From NCBI GenBank assembly GCA_012959805.1, contig DUCN01000082.1, positions 1 through 64,000 on the forward strand: a stretch of DNA of 64,000 nt. Reading direction: 5' to 3'. This DNA is from Myxococcales bacterium (lineage in GTDB: Bacteria; Myxococcota_A; UBA9160; UBA4427). Each line of letters starts with the position of its first letter. The first letter of the stretch is position 1. Of this stretch, positions 38,185-46,932 are shown one piece after another. The position numbers and the translations under genes were made by a program. Under the pieces are notes generated by a model. It searched no databases and was not told the DNA's origin. It saw only the letters and a program-made list of their open reading frames with translations.

Positions 38185-39369
38185 TCAGCGTCCCGGACGC
38201 TGCGCCCGACGGGCCTGCTGGATTTTTCTGATTTGGGAGTAGTTGATCAGCTCGATGCCTTGATCTTCGAGGAACTGCGCCATCTCATCACTCGACCACA
38301 CGGCCGAGTCGGACAGGCGTACGATCTCGTCCACTCCACTTGGGTGATTCATGCCGTTCGGAATCCTGTCGCCGCTCACGGATTCAGCGACCGCGGCATG
38401 CATGTAGAAGTGGTTGAGGCCCGGTTTCACAATATTCAGAATCGCTTGACGGTCAATTTCGCCGCGCACCTCCTGATCCTCCCCAACGGAGTCGTAGTTT
38501 CGATAGGGCAACTCGAAACCGAAGACTTGCTTTATGACGAACGCAGTGATCCAGCGCTGGATCGCCGGCCCCTCATACGACAAATGCGAGTTCAGCTCAG
38601 CCAGTTCGTAAAATCCGAATAGGGTATCGGGCCGGATGAGTTGGTGTTGATCCATGTATTCCATTGACTGAGCCGATGCCTCATCAAAGGTATTCATGGT
38701 GAGGGGGAGATCGAACTTCTCGGCGGCCCTGATCGCGGCCATTCGAAGTCCATCCGCAGCCGCACCCGGGAACCGGCTATTTCGATAGGCGGTCCCCATA
38801 TGCGAATCAATGTGGGTGAGCTGGATTCCCAGCCGGAGGGCTTTCGCAATCTGTGCTTCGAACTCCAGTGCTGCGTGTGCAGGATCGACGAACGCCTCCA
38901 CCTCCGAGATCTTTTCCCAGGCGAGTCCCTTAGCATTGTAGAGGCTCGGCACCTGTTTATCGGACAGGACGGGCTTCCAGGGATACCCTTGCTGATACTC
39001 GTTAGTCAGGGTGAGGTGAATGCCGATGCCCCATTCGGGATCATCTTTGGCCAGCACAGCCAGGCGCCGCAGATCGGCATCGTTTCGATCGTGGACAATC
39101 ACGCTGGTCGATTTCACGATGCCCGCGGACAGGACCTCGATCACCCCTTCGGTAAACGCGGGGTGGCCACAACTATCGTCACTGTTGACCACGAGCAATT
39201 TTGCATCGCGAGCGAAGCCGAGTTCCTCCGCGATCGTTTTCCCATTGGGCCCGGGCGGGGCGGGTGGCATTTTGAAGACCAAGAAGCTCGCGGGATCGGG
39301 CGAGGCCAAGAACAACCCGGCGATTCCCGCCAATAGAATCGCAAATAGAGCTACAGCGTAGGTCTTCAT
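38185..39369 (-). CDS. ChbG/HpnK (YdjC) family carbohydrate deacetylase-like protein
   Basis: 394 residues from ATG 39369 with GAGGCTC upstream. An N-terminal signal or anchor (residues 5-23) implies export. The deacetylase-like core begins with KLLVVNSDDSCGHPAFTEGV, whose Asp pair is the family's metal motif, and continues with GIHLTLTNEY and THIDSHMGTAY, the HxDxH metal ligands; all are separate landmarks. YdjC proteins deacetylate amino sugars or, as HpnK, modify hopanoid side chains. The remainder (residues 200-390) contains FYELAELNSHLSY and HAAVAES. The IS3 scar lies downstream. Substrate unknown. Confidence 0.88.
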   Translation of the reverse strand: MKTYAVALFAILLAGIAGLFLASPDPASFLVFKMPPAPPGPNGKTIAEELGFARDAKLLVVNSDDSCGHPAFTEGVIEVLSAGIVKSTSVIVHDRNDADLRRLAVLAKDDPEWGIGIHLTLTNEYQQGYPWKPVLSDKQVPSLYNAKGLAWEKISEVEAFVDPAHAALEFEAQIAKALRLGIQLTHIDSHMGTAYRNSRFPGAAADGLRMAAIRAAEKFDLPLTMNTFDEASAQSMEYMDQHQLIRPDTLFGFYELAELNSHLSYEGPAIQRWITAFVIKQVFGFELPYRNYDSVGEDQEVRGEIDRQAILNIVKPGLNHFYMHAAVAESVSGDRIPNGMNHPSGVDEIVRLSDSAVWSSDEMAQFLEDQGIELINYSQIRKIQQARRAQRPGR

Positions 39370-39860
39370 ACAACGAGCCTCTTCGCCGCAAGTGAATTCG
39401 GTGTCGCGGAACTGCGAGCGTATCGGATTCAATCATGTATGGATCTCGTCTCGCAGCGAAAAGTCCGGGCCCGAACCGAGCGGTTATGCTTTGATCGGAA
39501 TCCAATTGCCATATCCAGACTGACCGGTGGTAATCAAAATGGGCCTTCTTTTCCCTACGCCCCAACGGTGAACGCGGAGCTGGGTGTGGTACCGCTTAAA
39601 CTGGACTTCCCCCTCGTGGTCACGTGCCCGAGCAGAACAGTGCAGTCGTTGATACTGATGCGGCAGGTCGTCGTGGGGAGTTGAGTCCTGAACACGCAGT
39701 CTGATTTCGAACGGACGATTGAACTATTTTCTTGGATCCTCTGCTCGGAGGTGTCTAGCGACGCAATGTGGTGTTTACGAGGGATTCGATTCGGGTCGGC
39801 GAGTCGTTCTCGTGATGGCCTGACAATATGTCGAAAGATCGTTGAGAACGAGAGTGAGAT
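39370..39860. other. Intergenic region, no recognised gene
   Basis: About 490 bp between two minus-strand genes. One plus-strand open frame of 81 codons (39439-39684) has no family resemblance. The stretch may hold mobile-element debris, but nothing can be named with confidence. Confidence 0.35.
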
Positions 39861-40580
39861 CTATGAATGCGGACTCGCCGACAGGCGGTAGCGGTAACCT
39901 GCGCGCGTTCGATCGATTGGCTTGAAGAGGCCGCAGGCCTTGAAGCAGTAGGCCAGACGCTGCGCCTCGTCTCGAGAAACGCATCCTGTCGCGGCCAGAT
40001 CGGCGGTGGTAAAGGGGTTGGGTAGACCGGGCGGGACGAGTCGCAAAAGGTCCTTGATCGTTTGGAACCGATGGGTCTCAAGTACGGCCTCGAGGCTTCG
40101 ATCCACCGTTCGAAAGCCGCCCCGACCACGTCGCGCTCTCGGATCTGCGACCTGATGCTTGCCGACTCGGACGAGCACCACTTCGATTTCGAGATTGGGA
40201 TGGTCCAGCATGGTGGGGATACTCACGAGTTCATCAAAAAGCGAGTAGACGCTTCCCCGCTTGGGAGAGCGACGCGGCTTTGCTCCAGGTTTGTAGAGAA
40301 TGGTCTCCGTGGCGATGGGATGGACGAGCAGTATCCGCCTCTCCGACAGCAGCCGATCCAGCTTGTTTCCCATCGCGCCAAAGGACCCCGTCTGGATCTC
40401 GATCAGCAGCTCATCAGGTTGATTCTCCGCCCGGACGATATCGATCACGAAGCCCTCTAGCGGGACTTCGAACGCGTCTCCGGGGCGCGCATAATATTCT
40501 TTCAGCGCGGCGTGGAGCGATCCTTCATTGAGCGTTCCGACTCCGAGATTATTTGTCGACGAAGCCTTTTCAACACGCAT
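39861..40580 (-). CDS. Conserved hypothetical protein, PD-(D/E)XK nuclease-like fold with winged helix
   Basis: 239 residues. The first half reads like a PD-(D/E)XK core: a helix (LHAALKEYYARPGD), a strand with a possible active-site Asp (GFVIDIVRAE), a strand with ELLIEIQTGSF where EIQ stands at the E-x-K position, then a helix (MGNKLDRLLSE) and strand (ILLVHPIA). The second half (residues 165-235) looks like a winged-helix DNA-binding domain: TIKDLLRLVPP, FTTADLAATGCVSRDEAQRLAYCFKACG and YRYRL. An uncharacterised nuclease or DNA-processing protein is the best guess, with ExQ replacing ExK. The fold call is inference from pattern only. No toxin, methylase or phage gene is adjacent. Confidence 0.7.
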   Translation of the reverse strand: MRVEKASSTNNLGVGTLNEGSLHAALKEYYARPGDAFEVPLEGFVIDIVRAENQPDELLIEIQTGSFGAMGNKLDRLLSERRILLVHPIATETILYKPGAKPRRSPKRGSVYSLFDELVSIPTMLDHPNLEIEVVLVRVGKHQVADPRARRGRGGFRTVDRSLEAVLETHRFQTIKDLLRLVPPGLPNPFTTADLAATGCVSRDEAQRLAYCFKACGLFKPIDRTRAGYRYRLSASPHS

Positions 40581-40651
40581 TATCAGAGCCTGCCACGTTC
40601 ATGGGATTTGTGTTAGGTCCAGGCATGGGGGGCGTGATACAGCACTGGGCA

Positions 40652-42421
40652 TCAGTCGTGTGATGGCGAGAACGAGAAGTTCTCTTCGATCTTTTCAAGG
40701 ACGTCCTTGGTGTGAGCGATATAGGCGGGGTAGCTGCCGTTGTAGTTTCCGTCCTGGCGGCGCTGGCCTTCGCCTTCATGATTGTAGTATCCGGGCGTGC
40801 AGTCTTCGCTTCGGGTCGTCTTTCCGCGGTTGGCGATGACTTCTTGGACCCACCACTCCTCCGCCTCGGGGGTGACGTTCATCGTGTGGTGATCGTTCTT
40901 CCGGGCGTAGTCGATGCACGCGGCGATGTGATCCCCCTGGATCTGGAGGACATCCGTTAGATTAAAGCGAAAGGAAGCCTGGTATCCGCCCATCACGAAG
41001 AAATTCGGATAACCGTGGGAATGAATACCGAGCATCGTCCGCACACCGTGCTCGAATTTTGCATTGAGATCGATCCCGCCTTCACCGCGAATCTGATTGT
41101 AGATCCCGGTCTTTTGGACTTCGAAGCCCGTGGCGTAGATCAGGGTGTCAACGGGGTAGGTTTGATCCTCGAAGACCGGGCCATCGCGGGTGATCTCGGT
41201 AATGCCCTTGCCGTGGGTATCGATGAGATGGACGTTCGGTTGGTTGAATGCTGGGAGGTAGTCGTTGTCGAAACACGGCCGTTTACACATCAACATGTAC
41301 CACGGCTTAAGTGAATCGGCTGTTTTTGGATGCTTCACGATCTCGTCAATCTTGGCGTGGATCCGCATCATCGCATCGATGTTGGCGTTCTCTTGTCGGC
41401 GGATCTTTTCTTCGCGAGAGATTGGGGCCCGCTGGGCAAGTTGTTCCGGTGTGAACTCGGTTGCTCGAAGGGCGCGCTCCCGCCGCTTGGCCTGCCATCC
41501 AGGTTCGAGCGACCCAGCCCAGTCCGGGTTCGTTGGCCAATCCTTTTTGATGTCGACGGAAGAGGGCGTCCTCTGGAAGACGTAGAGTTCCTTGGCTGCA
41601 GCGCCAAGGCGAGGAATGGCCTGCACGGCTGAAGCACCTGTTCCGATGATGCCAACCACCTTGTCCGAAAGCTTTGAAAGGTCGGCGCCCGTATAAGTGT
41701 AATCCCACCTCGAGGTATGGAAGGAGTGTCCGGCGAAAGAGGTCATTCCCGAGATCTTCGATAGCTTGGGCTTCGAGAGTGTGCCGTTCGCGCAGATGAC
41801 GAAGCGCGCCTTCATGTGGTCGCCCCGATCGGTTCGGAGATGCCACATCTCTTCGTCTTCATCCCAGACCGTCGATGTCACGGTCGTCTGGAAGACGCCG
41901 AGCTGATAGAGATCGTATTTTCGGGCGATCGCCTGACAATGGGCGTAGATCTCATCCCCCTTCGCGTAATGCCGGGTCGGGACGTATCCCATTTCGTCGA
42001 GCAAGGGGAGGTAGTCGTAGGCAACGACATCGCAGGCCACGCCGGGATAGCGGTTCCAGTACCAGGTTCCGCCAACGTCCGCGCCGCGCTCGACGATGCG
42101 GATGCTCTCGACGCCGGCCTGTCGCAAGCGCGCCGAGGTCAAGAGAGCGGAGAATCCGCCGCCAATAAAGAGAACTTCGACCGTGTCGTTGAAGGCGGGG
42201 CGGGGAGTCGATTCCTGCGCGTTTGGGTCGATCGCGTACTTCTCGAGGTCGCCCTCGAACTCGGAGGTGTACTGTTCCCGGCCCTCCGGTCGATAGTCCA
42301 GACGGAGGTCGCGTTCTCCGGCGAATTTTTCTTTGATGTCATCGTAGTACGATTGTTTTTTCCGCGTCTTGCGACGCGGGTCCGTCGAGTGGGTGTCGGG
42401 TGTCTCTTTCCGCTGGCTCAT
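40652..42421 (-). CDS. FAD-dependent monooxygenase (Baeyer-Villiger type)
   Basis: 589 residues from ATG 42421. The open frame extends upstream into unrelated sequence. The FAD-binding Rossmann motif is FIGGGFSALLTSARLRQAG near residue 88. The BVMO fingerprint FxGxxxHxxxW appears as FAGHSFHTSRW, and the NADPH Rossmann motif is GIIGTGASAVQAIP. NGTLSKPKLSKI precedes the fingerprint. It should insert oxygen into ketones or oxidise soft nucleophiles at the cost of NADPH. The first 60 residues are charged and extend beyond the core. Together with the P450s it fits a lipid or terpenoid catabolic set. Confidence 0.93.
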   Translation of the reverse strand: MSQRKETPDTHSTDPRRKTRKKQSYYDDIKEKFAGERDLRLDYRPEGREQYTSEFEGDLEKYAIDPNAQESTPRPAFNDTVEVLFIGGGFSALLTSARLRQAGVESIRIVERGADVGGTWYWNRYPGVACDVVAYDYLPLLDEMGYVPTRHYAKGDEIYAHCQAIARKYDLYQLGVFQTTVTSTVWDEDEEMWHLRTDRGDHMKARFVICANGTLSKPKLSKISGMTSFAGHSFHTSRWDYTYTGADLSKLSDKVVGIIGTGASAVQAIPRLGAAAKELYVFQRTPSSVDIKKDWPTNPDWAGSLEPGWQAKRRERALRATEFTPEQLAQRAPISREEKIRRQENANIDAMMRIHAKIDEIVKHPKTADSLKPWYMLMCKRPCFDNDYLPAFNQPNVHLIDTHGKGITEITRDGPVFEDQTYPVDTLIYATGFEVQKTGIYNQIRGEGGIDLNAKFEHGVRTMLGIHSHGYPNFFVMGGYQASFRFNLTDVLQIQGDHIAACIDYARKNDHHTMNVTPEAEEWWVQEVIANRGKTTRSEDCTPGYYNHEGEGQRRQDGNYNGSYPAYIAHTKDVLEKIEENFSFSPSHD

Positions 42422-42464
42422 GTCGTGGTTTCCGTCCTTCCCAGTCTCCCTGCATACTACCGGA

Positions 42465-42760
42465 TCACGTTGAGGGAGGTTCTCCCGAATGGGTTCCGAA
42501 AAAGAAGTCCTTTTTGTCTGAATGTTTGAAGGCTTCGCTGGCATCGATTGGAATCCAGCCGGTCTCCGGAAGGTAGAACTCGGCCCAGCAGTGGTCGCCG
42601 TCGATCTTTCCCATTCTACGGCTATTCGGAATGGGCATACCTTCACTTCGAGCAAACGAGATGAAGAGTGCATGAAAGTCGGTGCAATTCCCGAAACGCT
42701 CCATGCAGGCCCAGTAGGTATGGCCGTTGCCCCAATGCTTGAGGCTGCCATGCCAGTCCG
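42465..42760 (-). pseudogene. Transglutaminase-like protein, remnant of catalytic core
   Basis: Minus-strand codons read KHWGNGHTYWACMERFGNCTDFH, then GDHCWAEFYLPETGWIPIDASEAF and KKDFFFGT, the Cys, His and Asp triad region of bacterial transglutaminase-like proteins (given as separate landmarks). Only about 95 codons remain and the fragment is followed by a stop at 42465, losing the C-terminal part, while the N-terminal part cannot be found. It lies between the BVMO and the Ddn gene. Unlikely to be functional. Confidence 0.65.
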
Positions 42761-42910
42761 GTTGCCGTCGGCATCTTCGCTCTCGACTACCCCGTCAATC
42801 GAGGACGAGCTCTCCTCACCGAGAAATACAGATGCTAGTGTCCGGGAGGTGAGCACGTGCCCCGATGATCGCGTGGCCCAATTCCGCCCGTGAGTGAAGA
42901 GGAGTTTTCG

Positions 42911-43384
42911 ATGAACGATGAATCGAAGGTAAAGACAGAGGACTCGGCGGCCGACTTCATTCCCCCGGTCTGGGCCATGAAACTCATGACGAAATCCCAT
43001 GTCTTCCTGAACCGTCTGAGCGGGGGGAAGTTCTTCAACTCGCTCAAGGGTGACGATGTCTGTTTTATTTCGATGACCGGCGCGAAGAGTGGTCGGGCAA
43101 TCACGATCCCGCTGATGTACGTGCCGTATAAAGAAGGCGTGCTTCTGGTTGCTTCAATGGGCGGCGCCCCGACCAATCCTGTCTGGTACAACAACCTGGT
43201 GAAGCATCCCGACATAGAGGTGAGTCATCGGGGCCGGCGCATGGTGCTAAGAGCGCGACTGGCCGCGAGCGCGGAGAAAGCTGCACTCTGGCCGATCTGC
43301 GATGCAAGTTACGCCGACTACGCGGATTACCGACAGCGAACGGATCGCGACATTCCCATTTTTGTTTGCGAGCCGGCCAGCTGA
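42911..43384 (+). CDS. Deazaflavin-dependent nitroreductase family protein (Ddn-like)
   Basis: 157 residues from ATG 42911, with GAAGAGGAG six bases upstream; a GTG at 42890 is less likely. The split-barrel family PF04075 is recognised by FLNRLSGGKFFNSL, FISMTGAKSGRAITIPLMYV, LLVASMGGAPTNPVWYNNL and VKHPDIEVSHRGR as separate conserved blocks. Relatives use coenzyme F420 to reduce quinones or nitro compounds, or bind other flavins. An LLM-type gene at 60799 may also use F420; no F420 biosynthesis gene is in the window. Substrate unknown. Confidence 0.9.
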   Translation: MNDESKVKTEDSAADFIPPVWAMKLMTKSHVFLNRLSGGKFFNSLKGDDVCFISMTGAKSGRAITIPLMYVPYKEGVLLVASMGGAPTNPVWYNNLVKHPDIEVSHRGRRMVLRARLAASAEKAALWPICDASYADYADYRQRTDRDIPIFVCEPAS

Positions 43385-43428
43385 CGAATCGGACGGCCGA
43401 CTCCCAACGGTCAAGTAGCAGCCAGCGG

Positions 43429-44390
43429 CTACAGCGGATGCACGCGCACGGGAAGCTTCTCGAACCCCTTTACGAAGCTCGACTTCACTCGAATCATTTC
43501 GCTTACCCTGTTCGGGATGACGCCTTTGTCGTCACGCAGATTCTGATACTCATCCGGGTTTCGTTCAAGGCGAGGACGCCGCCGCTGATCGAGTTGCGGG
43601 TCGTGTCATTGCCGCCCACGATCAATAAGATCAAAGTCCCCAGATAATGCGTCGAGTTCATGCCCTTGGTCGCGGGCCCATTGGCCAGCGCCGTGATGAG
43701 ATCGAGACGATCCGAGTCCGGTTTGTCTTGGCGCTCTTTCCAGAGCTTCGTAAAGGCGTCGAGGCACTCGAGCTGCACGTCTCGGCCTTCGTTTTCACCC
43801 CGGCCATGAGCTGCTAGGAAGTCCGGCCCCGCAGTGGCGATGTCCGAGCAGTCCGTCCGTTTTCGTCGCTGCTTGTACGGGAAGTTGAAGAGTGTCGCCA
43901 TCACTCCAGTTGTGAGTTCGATCGATATGCGATTGACCCAGTCGAAGGTTTCGCCGACGGGCAGACCATCGAGAATCTCAACCACGCGTTCGCGGATCAG
44001 CGGTTCCAGTCTTCTTCGGTTTTGGGGGGACACGACGGGTTGGACGGTGTTGCGTTTTGAACGATGTTGTGGGCCGTCCATCGAGAGGGAACCGGATTCG
44101 AGTGGAAACTCCGGGTCGGGATCCTGAATAACGATGCTCCGCGCGGAGGAATAGGTGGCTGGATCCTTCTCGACCTTGACGATGTCTTCGAAGCGCGTGA
44201 CGGACCAACAGGAATCGAACTCGCTCTCCGCGCAATAGTGGACCGGCTCCTCTTTTTCGGGCAGTCGTTCGAAATATCCCCAAATTGTGTCGGTCTGAAA
44301 GAGTTCGGCGTTGGAATCGTCGATCTTCTCGAGTGGAATCGACTAGGGGTCGGCGCCGGAGTTCCCAGAATGGGAGGCAGCGCTCGCCAT
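43429..44390 (-). pseudogene. Cytochrome P450, decayed with loss of the haem-binding region
   Basis: From ATG 44390 the frame meets a TAG at 44343-44345, then continues with NAELFQTDTIWGYFERLPEK, VHYCAESEF, DGPQHRSKRNTVQPVV, the N-terminal to C-helix region of P450s, and GGNDTTRNSISGGVLALNE (I-helix). After a frameshift near 43555 come DEYQNLRDDKG, NRVSEMIRV (ExxR region) and, without the 70-100 intervening residues, KSSFVKGFEKLPVRVHPL, the typical P450 C-terminus. The Cys-containing haem loop has been deleted. It cannot be a functional P450. Confidence 0.8.
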
Positions 44391-44707
44391 CGAGGACGGT
44401 GAGTTGGATATGGGCGATTGCGTCGATCTGAATGCTCAGTCGGGGTACTTCCCTTTCGTGGACGGGTTGGAGGACGATGACGTTCTTGCCGCGAGATGTC
44501 GGACTCGATCTATACGAGGCCAGGTATTGCAGAGTTCACTACGCTCATCACGTCTTTTCGAAATCTCGCGGCAGCCTTCTCGCTTGGCGAAAAAAGCCTT
44601 GGTTTTGCGCTCAACGATCGCACTCAATTTCGACGTCGTTTTGATTTGTTTATTTCGTTCCGAACGGGTTGTCGAGACCTCTATTCGAGACAGGAGAAGT
44701 AAAGAGC
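44391..44707. other. Intergenic region, no recognised gene
   Basis: Overlapping short frames on both strands, none resembling a family. GACAGGAGAAG (44689-44699) is the ribosome site of the following thioesterase. Otherwise nothing is seen. Confidence 0.35.
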
Positions 44708-45115
44708 ATGGCTCTCAAAGATGATTTGCAGTTGACAATGAAGGGCTTATTCCCAGAGCAGCTCGGGATTCGCTTTCTCGACGTGACCAAGGATGAGCTT
44801 CGTGCGGAGCTCGATGTCACCCGAGAGATGTGCACTCTGCCCGGCCGATTGCATGGCGGTGCCATCATGTCTCTGGCCGATACGTTAGGTGCTTACGGAA
44901 CTTTCCTGAATCTGCCCGAAGGCCATTCCACGACTACGCTGGAATCCAAGACCAATTTCTTCTCATCCGGCGTGGAGGGTGAAAAGGTCATCGGGACGGC
45001 GACGCCGATTCATCGTGGGCGCTCGACGATGGTCTGGCAGACCCGCGTCGAACGCGATGATGGAAAACTGGTCGCGCTCGTGACCCAGACACAGATGGTG
45101 TTGTTGCCGAAATAG
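44708..45115 (+). CDS. PaaI-type hotdog-fold thioesterase
   Basis: 135 residues from ATG 44708 with AGGAGAAG upstream. LGIRFLDVTKDELRAELDV, PGRLHGGAIMSLADTLGAYGT and SKTNFFSSG, then GTATPIHRGRSTMVWQTRV, are the conserved PaaI blocks; HGGAIMSLADT contains the catalytic-loop and helix residues. The hotdog enzyme hydrolyses aromatic or acyl-CoA thioesters in the cytoplasm as a tetramer. It faces the convergent phosphodiesterase-like gene. It fits a phenylacetate- or acyl-CoA-related catabolic setting. Confidence 0.93.
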   Translation: MALKDDLQLTMKGLFPEQLGIRFLDVTKDELRAELDVTREMCTLPGRLHGGAIMSLADTLGAYGTFLNLPEGHSTTTLESKTNFFSSGVEGEKVIGTATPIHRGRSTMVWQTRVERDDGKLVALVTQTQMVLLPK

Positions 45116-45128
45116 GACCGTCGGCGGT

Positions 45129-46151
45129 TCAAATTCCGAGCAAGTTCTGGATCAGCGGCGCCCATGTGAGCGAGCTGGGTTGGACGGATTCAATTTGGCG
45201 GGCCAATTCGGGAACCGCCTCGTGCCCACCAGAAACGATTGCCATCTGAGGGCGACATCGCGGGCTTCCGTGATTTCCCTTTGCCGTGGGCTGACCGGTG
45301 CCAAACATTTTGCCGGGATCCGGCCATGCCAGGAGTGTCTGATGATCGGCGATGATGACGCCTTCGACTCCGTCCACTGCGCGCACCGATTCCCGGGAAA
45401 CATCGCCGACGATGATCGCGGCGGTGCCATCGTGGATGACCTTGGCATTCCATCCTTGTTGGGTGCAGGCCTCCTTCAGGTCCACGCATTCCGGATGCGT
45501 AATGGCCTCCTGCTGATGATCACTGATGCTGATCAATACGGTGTCGTCCCAGTCCGGCTCGAGCAAAGAGAGGAGCTGGCCGTAGTCGGTATCACAGTGC
45601 CGGACTTGTTCCGCAAATTCAGGGCTGTCGGGGCCATGAAGATGCAGCGTCGTGTCGGGTTCATTGAGATGAAGAACCACGAAGTCAGCCTTCAGATCGA
45701 AGCTGGAGGCGGCATCGATCACCGCTGAATTGGCCGGGTACCCATACTCGTCGAGTGGGATTCCTTCAGGAGCGGCCCCGGTCGGCGGCCAGACTTCGGC
45801 CGCATTCTGGGCGCCCATTGTGGGAACGAGTTTGTGATCGCCTAGCACGACCACGGAACGCCGATCGGCCGCGATGCAGCGATCGAAGAGGGTGGTCGCG
45901 CGCGGCCCCGCCTTGTAAGTCGATGTGAAGCGACCATCGACCCAGGCCGCATTGCCCCAGAGGCCTGTCTGCTGCGGACCGATGCCGGTGACGAAGGCCG
46001 CATGGTTCGAGTACGTCACTGACACAGGGAGGGAGAGTGCGCCGATCGGTGCGCGTCCGCCTTCGAGGACCTGCCTCCAGAGATTGGGGGTCGATTCAGG
46101 CGAGACGGCGCCCGGTGGCATCGAATCGAGAATGGTCAGAACGACTCTCAT
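45129..46151 (-). CDS. Alkaline phosphatase superfamily protein (phosphodiesterase-like)
   Basis: 340 residues. VVLTILDSMPPGAV at the start carries the first metal Asp, SVTYSNHAAFVTGI aligns with the nucleophile region with Ser or Thr, and the distal metal ligands appear in HLNEPDTTLHLHGPD, DTDYGQLLSLLE and ISISDHQQEA. The family includes nucleotide pyrophosphatases and phosphodiesterases. No signal peptide is seen, so it is cytoplasmic. It precedes a methyltransferase by 29 bp on the same strand. The substrate is unknown. Confidence 0.85.
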   Translation of the reverse strand: MRVVLTILDSMPPGAVSPESTPNLWRQVLEGGRAPIGALSLPVSVTYSNHAAFVTGIGPQQTGLWGNAAWVDGRFTSTYKAGPRATTLFDRCIAADRRSVVVLGDHKLVPTMGAQNAAEVWPPTGAAPEGIPLDEYGYPANSAVIDAASSFDLKADFVVLHLNEPDTTLHLHGPDSPEFAEQVRHCDTDYGQLLSLLEPDWDDTVLISISDHQQEAITHPECVDLKEACTQQGWNAKVIHDGTAAIIVGDVSRESVRAVDGVEGVIIADHQTLLAWPDPGKMFGTGQPTAKGNHGSPRCRPQMAIVSGGHEAVPELARQIESVQPSSLTWAPLIQNLLGI

Positions 46152-46180
46152 CTTGGATCTCCAGGCGAAGTACTTGCTCG

Positions 46181-46903
46181 CTACACCGACACGCCAACGG
46201 GTTTGCGTAACAGATCCACTCGATTGGGCGTCTCGAAGAGATAGCCCTCGTCGCTGCGATAACTCTCGAATTTGTTTTTGACGGCCTGCAGGATTTCGGG
46301 CGTCAGTTGGTGATCCGTATGAGTGACGTTGAGTACGCCTGCTTCGAATTGTCCAAAATGTTTGAGCTTGAAAGCACTGGTAAAGAAGATTTCGTCGGCG
46401 AGTTCCAGTGTCTTTTCGCCGACGGCGCGAGCCACGGCCTCGAACGCGGCTAGGCGAACGGTCGATTCATCATGGAAGAGGCGAATGACTTCGTTGAAAC
46501 TTCCCGCGAAGACGGGTTCGGAAATGTACGCCAAGCCACCTGGCTTCAGTACGCGATGAATTTCGGATAGGGCTGTGTCCATTTCAGCCTTCGGCACATG
46601 ATGCAAGGACTTAAACATCAACACGATATCGAAGCTGTCGTCGGGCTCATCGATTGCCTCGGCTCCGAAAGACTTGAACGTGACGCTGGGCAGGTCCGTG
46701 ATTTTGAGATTCTTGGCGTGTTGGATTAGATCGATCTCGACCGCCACGATTTCATCGATCTTGGCATTCTCGGCAATCTGGCGAGTCTTCTCTGCCGCGC
46801 CGCAGCCGAGTTCGAGTAGTCGCGCACCGGGAAGCGGGAGGAGTCGTGAGAGGACCTCGAATTCGGTGGCGTTCTCTTGATCGTCGGGTCCTTGAATCTG
46901 CAT
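46181..46903 (-). CDS. Class I SAM-dependent methyltransferase
   Basis: 240 residues from ATG 46903 with AAAGGATT upstream. PGARLLELGCGAAEKTRQIAE (motif I), VAVEIDLIQH (acidic ribose ligand), FDIVLMFKSLHHVPKAEMD (post-II) and KPGGLAYISEPVF are the ordered methyltransferase motifs. The C-terminal 80 residues are helical and could define the acceptor. It lies in a run of minus-strand genes with the phosphodiesterase-like and GST genes. Substrate unknown. Confidence 0.9.
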   Translation of the reverse strand: MQIQGPDDQENATEFEVLSRLLPLPGARLLELGCGAAEKTRQIAENAKIDEIVAVEIDLIQHAKNLKITDLPSVTFKSFGAEAIDEPDDSFDIVLMFKSLHHVPKAEMDTALSEIHRVLKPGGLAYISEPVFAGSFNEVIRLFHDESTVRLAAFEAVARAVGEKTLELADEIFFTSAFKLKHFGQFEAGVLNVTHTDHQLTPEILQAVKNKFESYRSDEGYLFETPNRVDLLRKPVGVSV

Positions 46904-46932
46904 GGAATCCTTTCGGGTGCGCGAGCGCGTGC

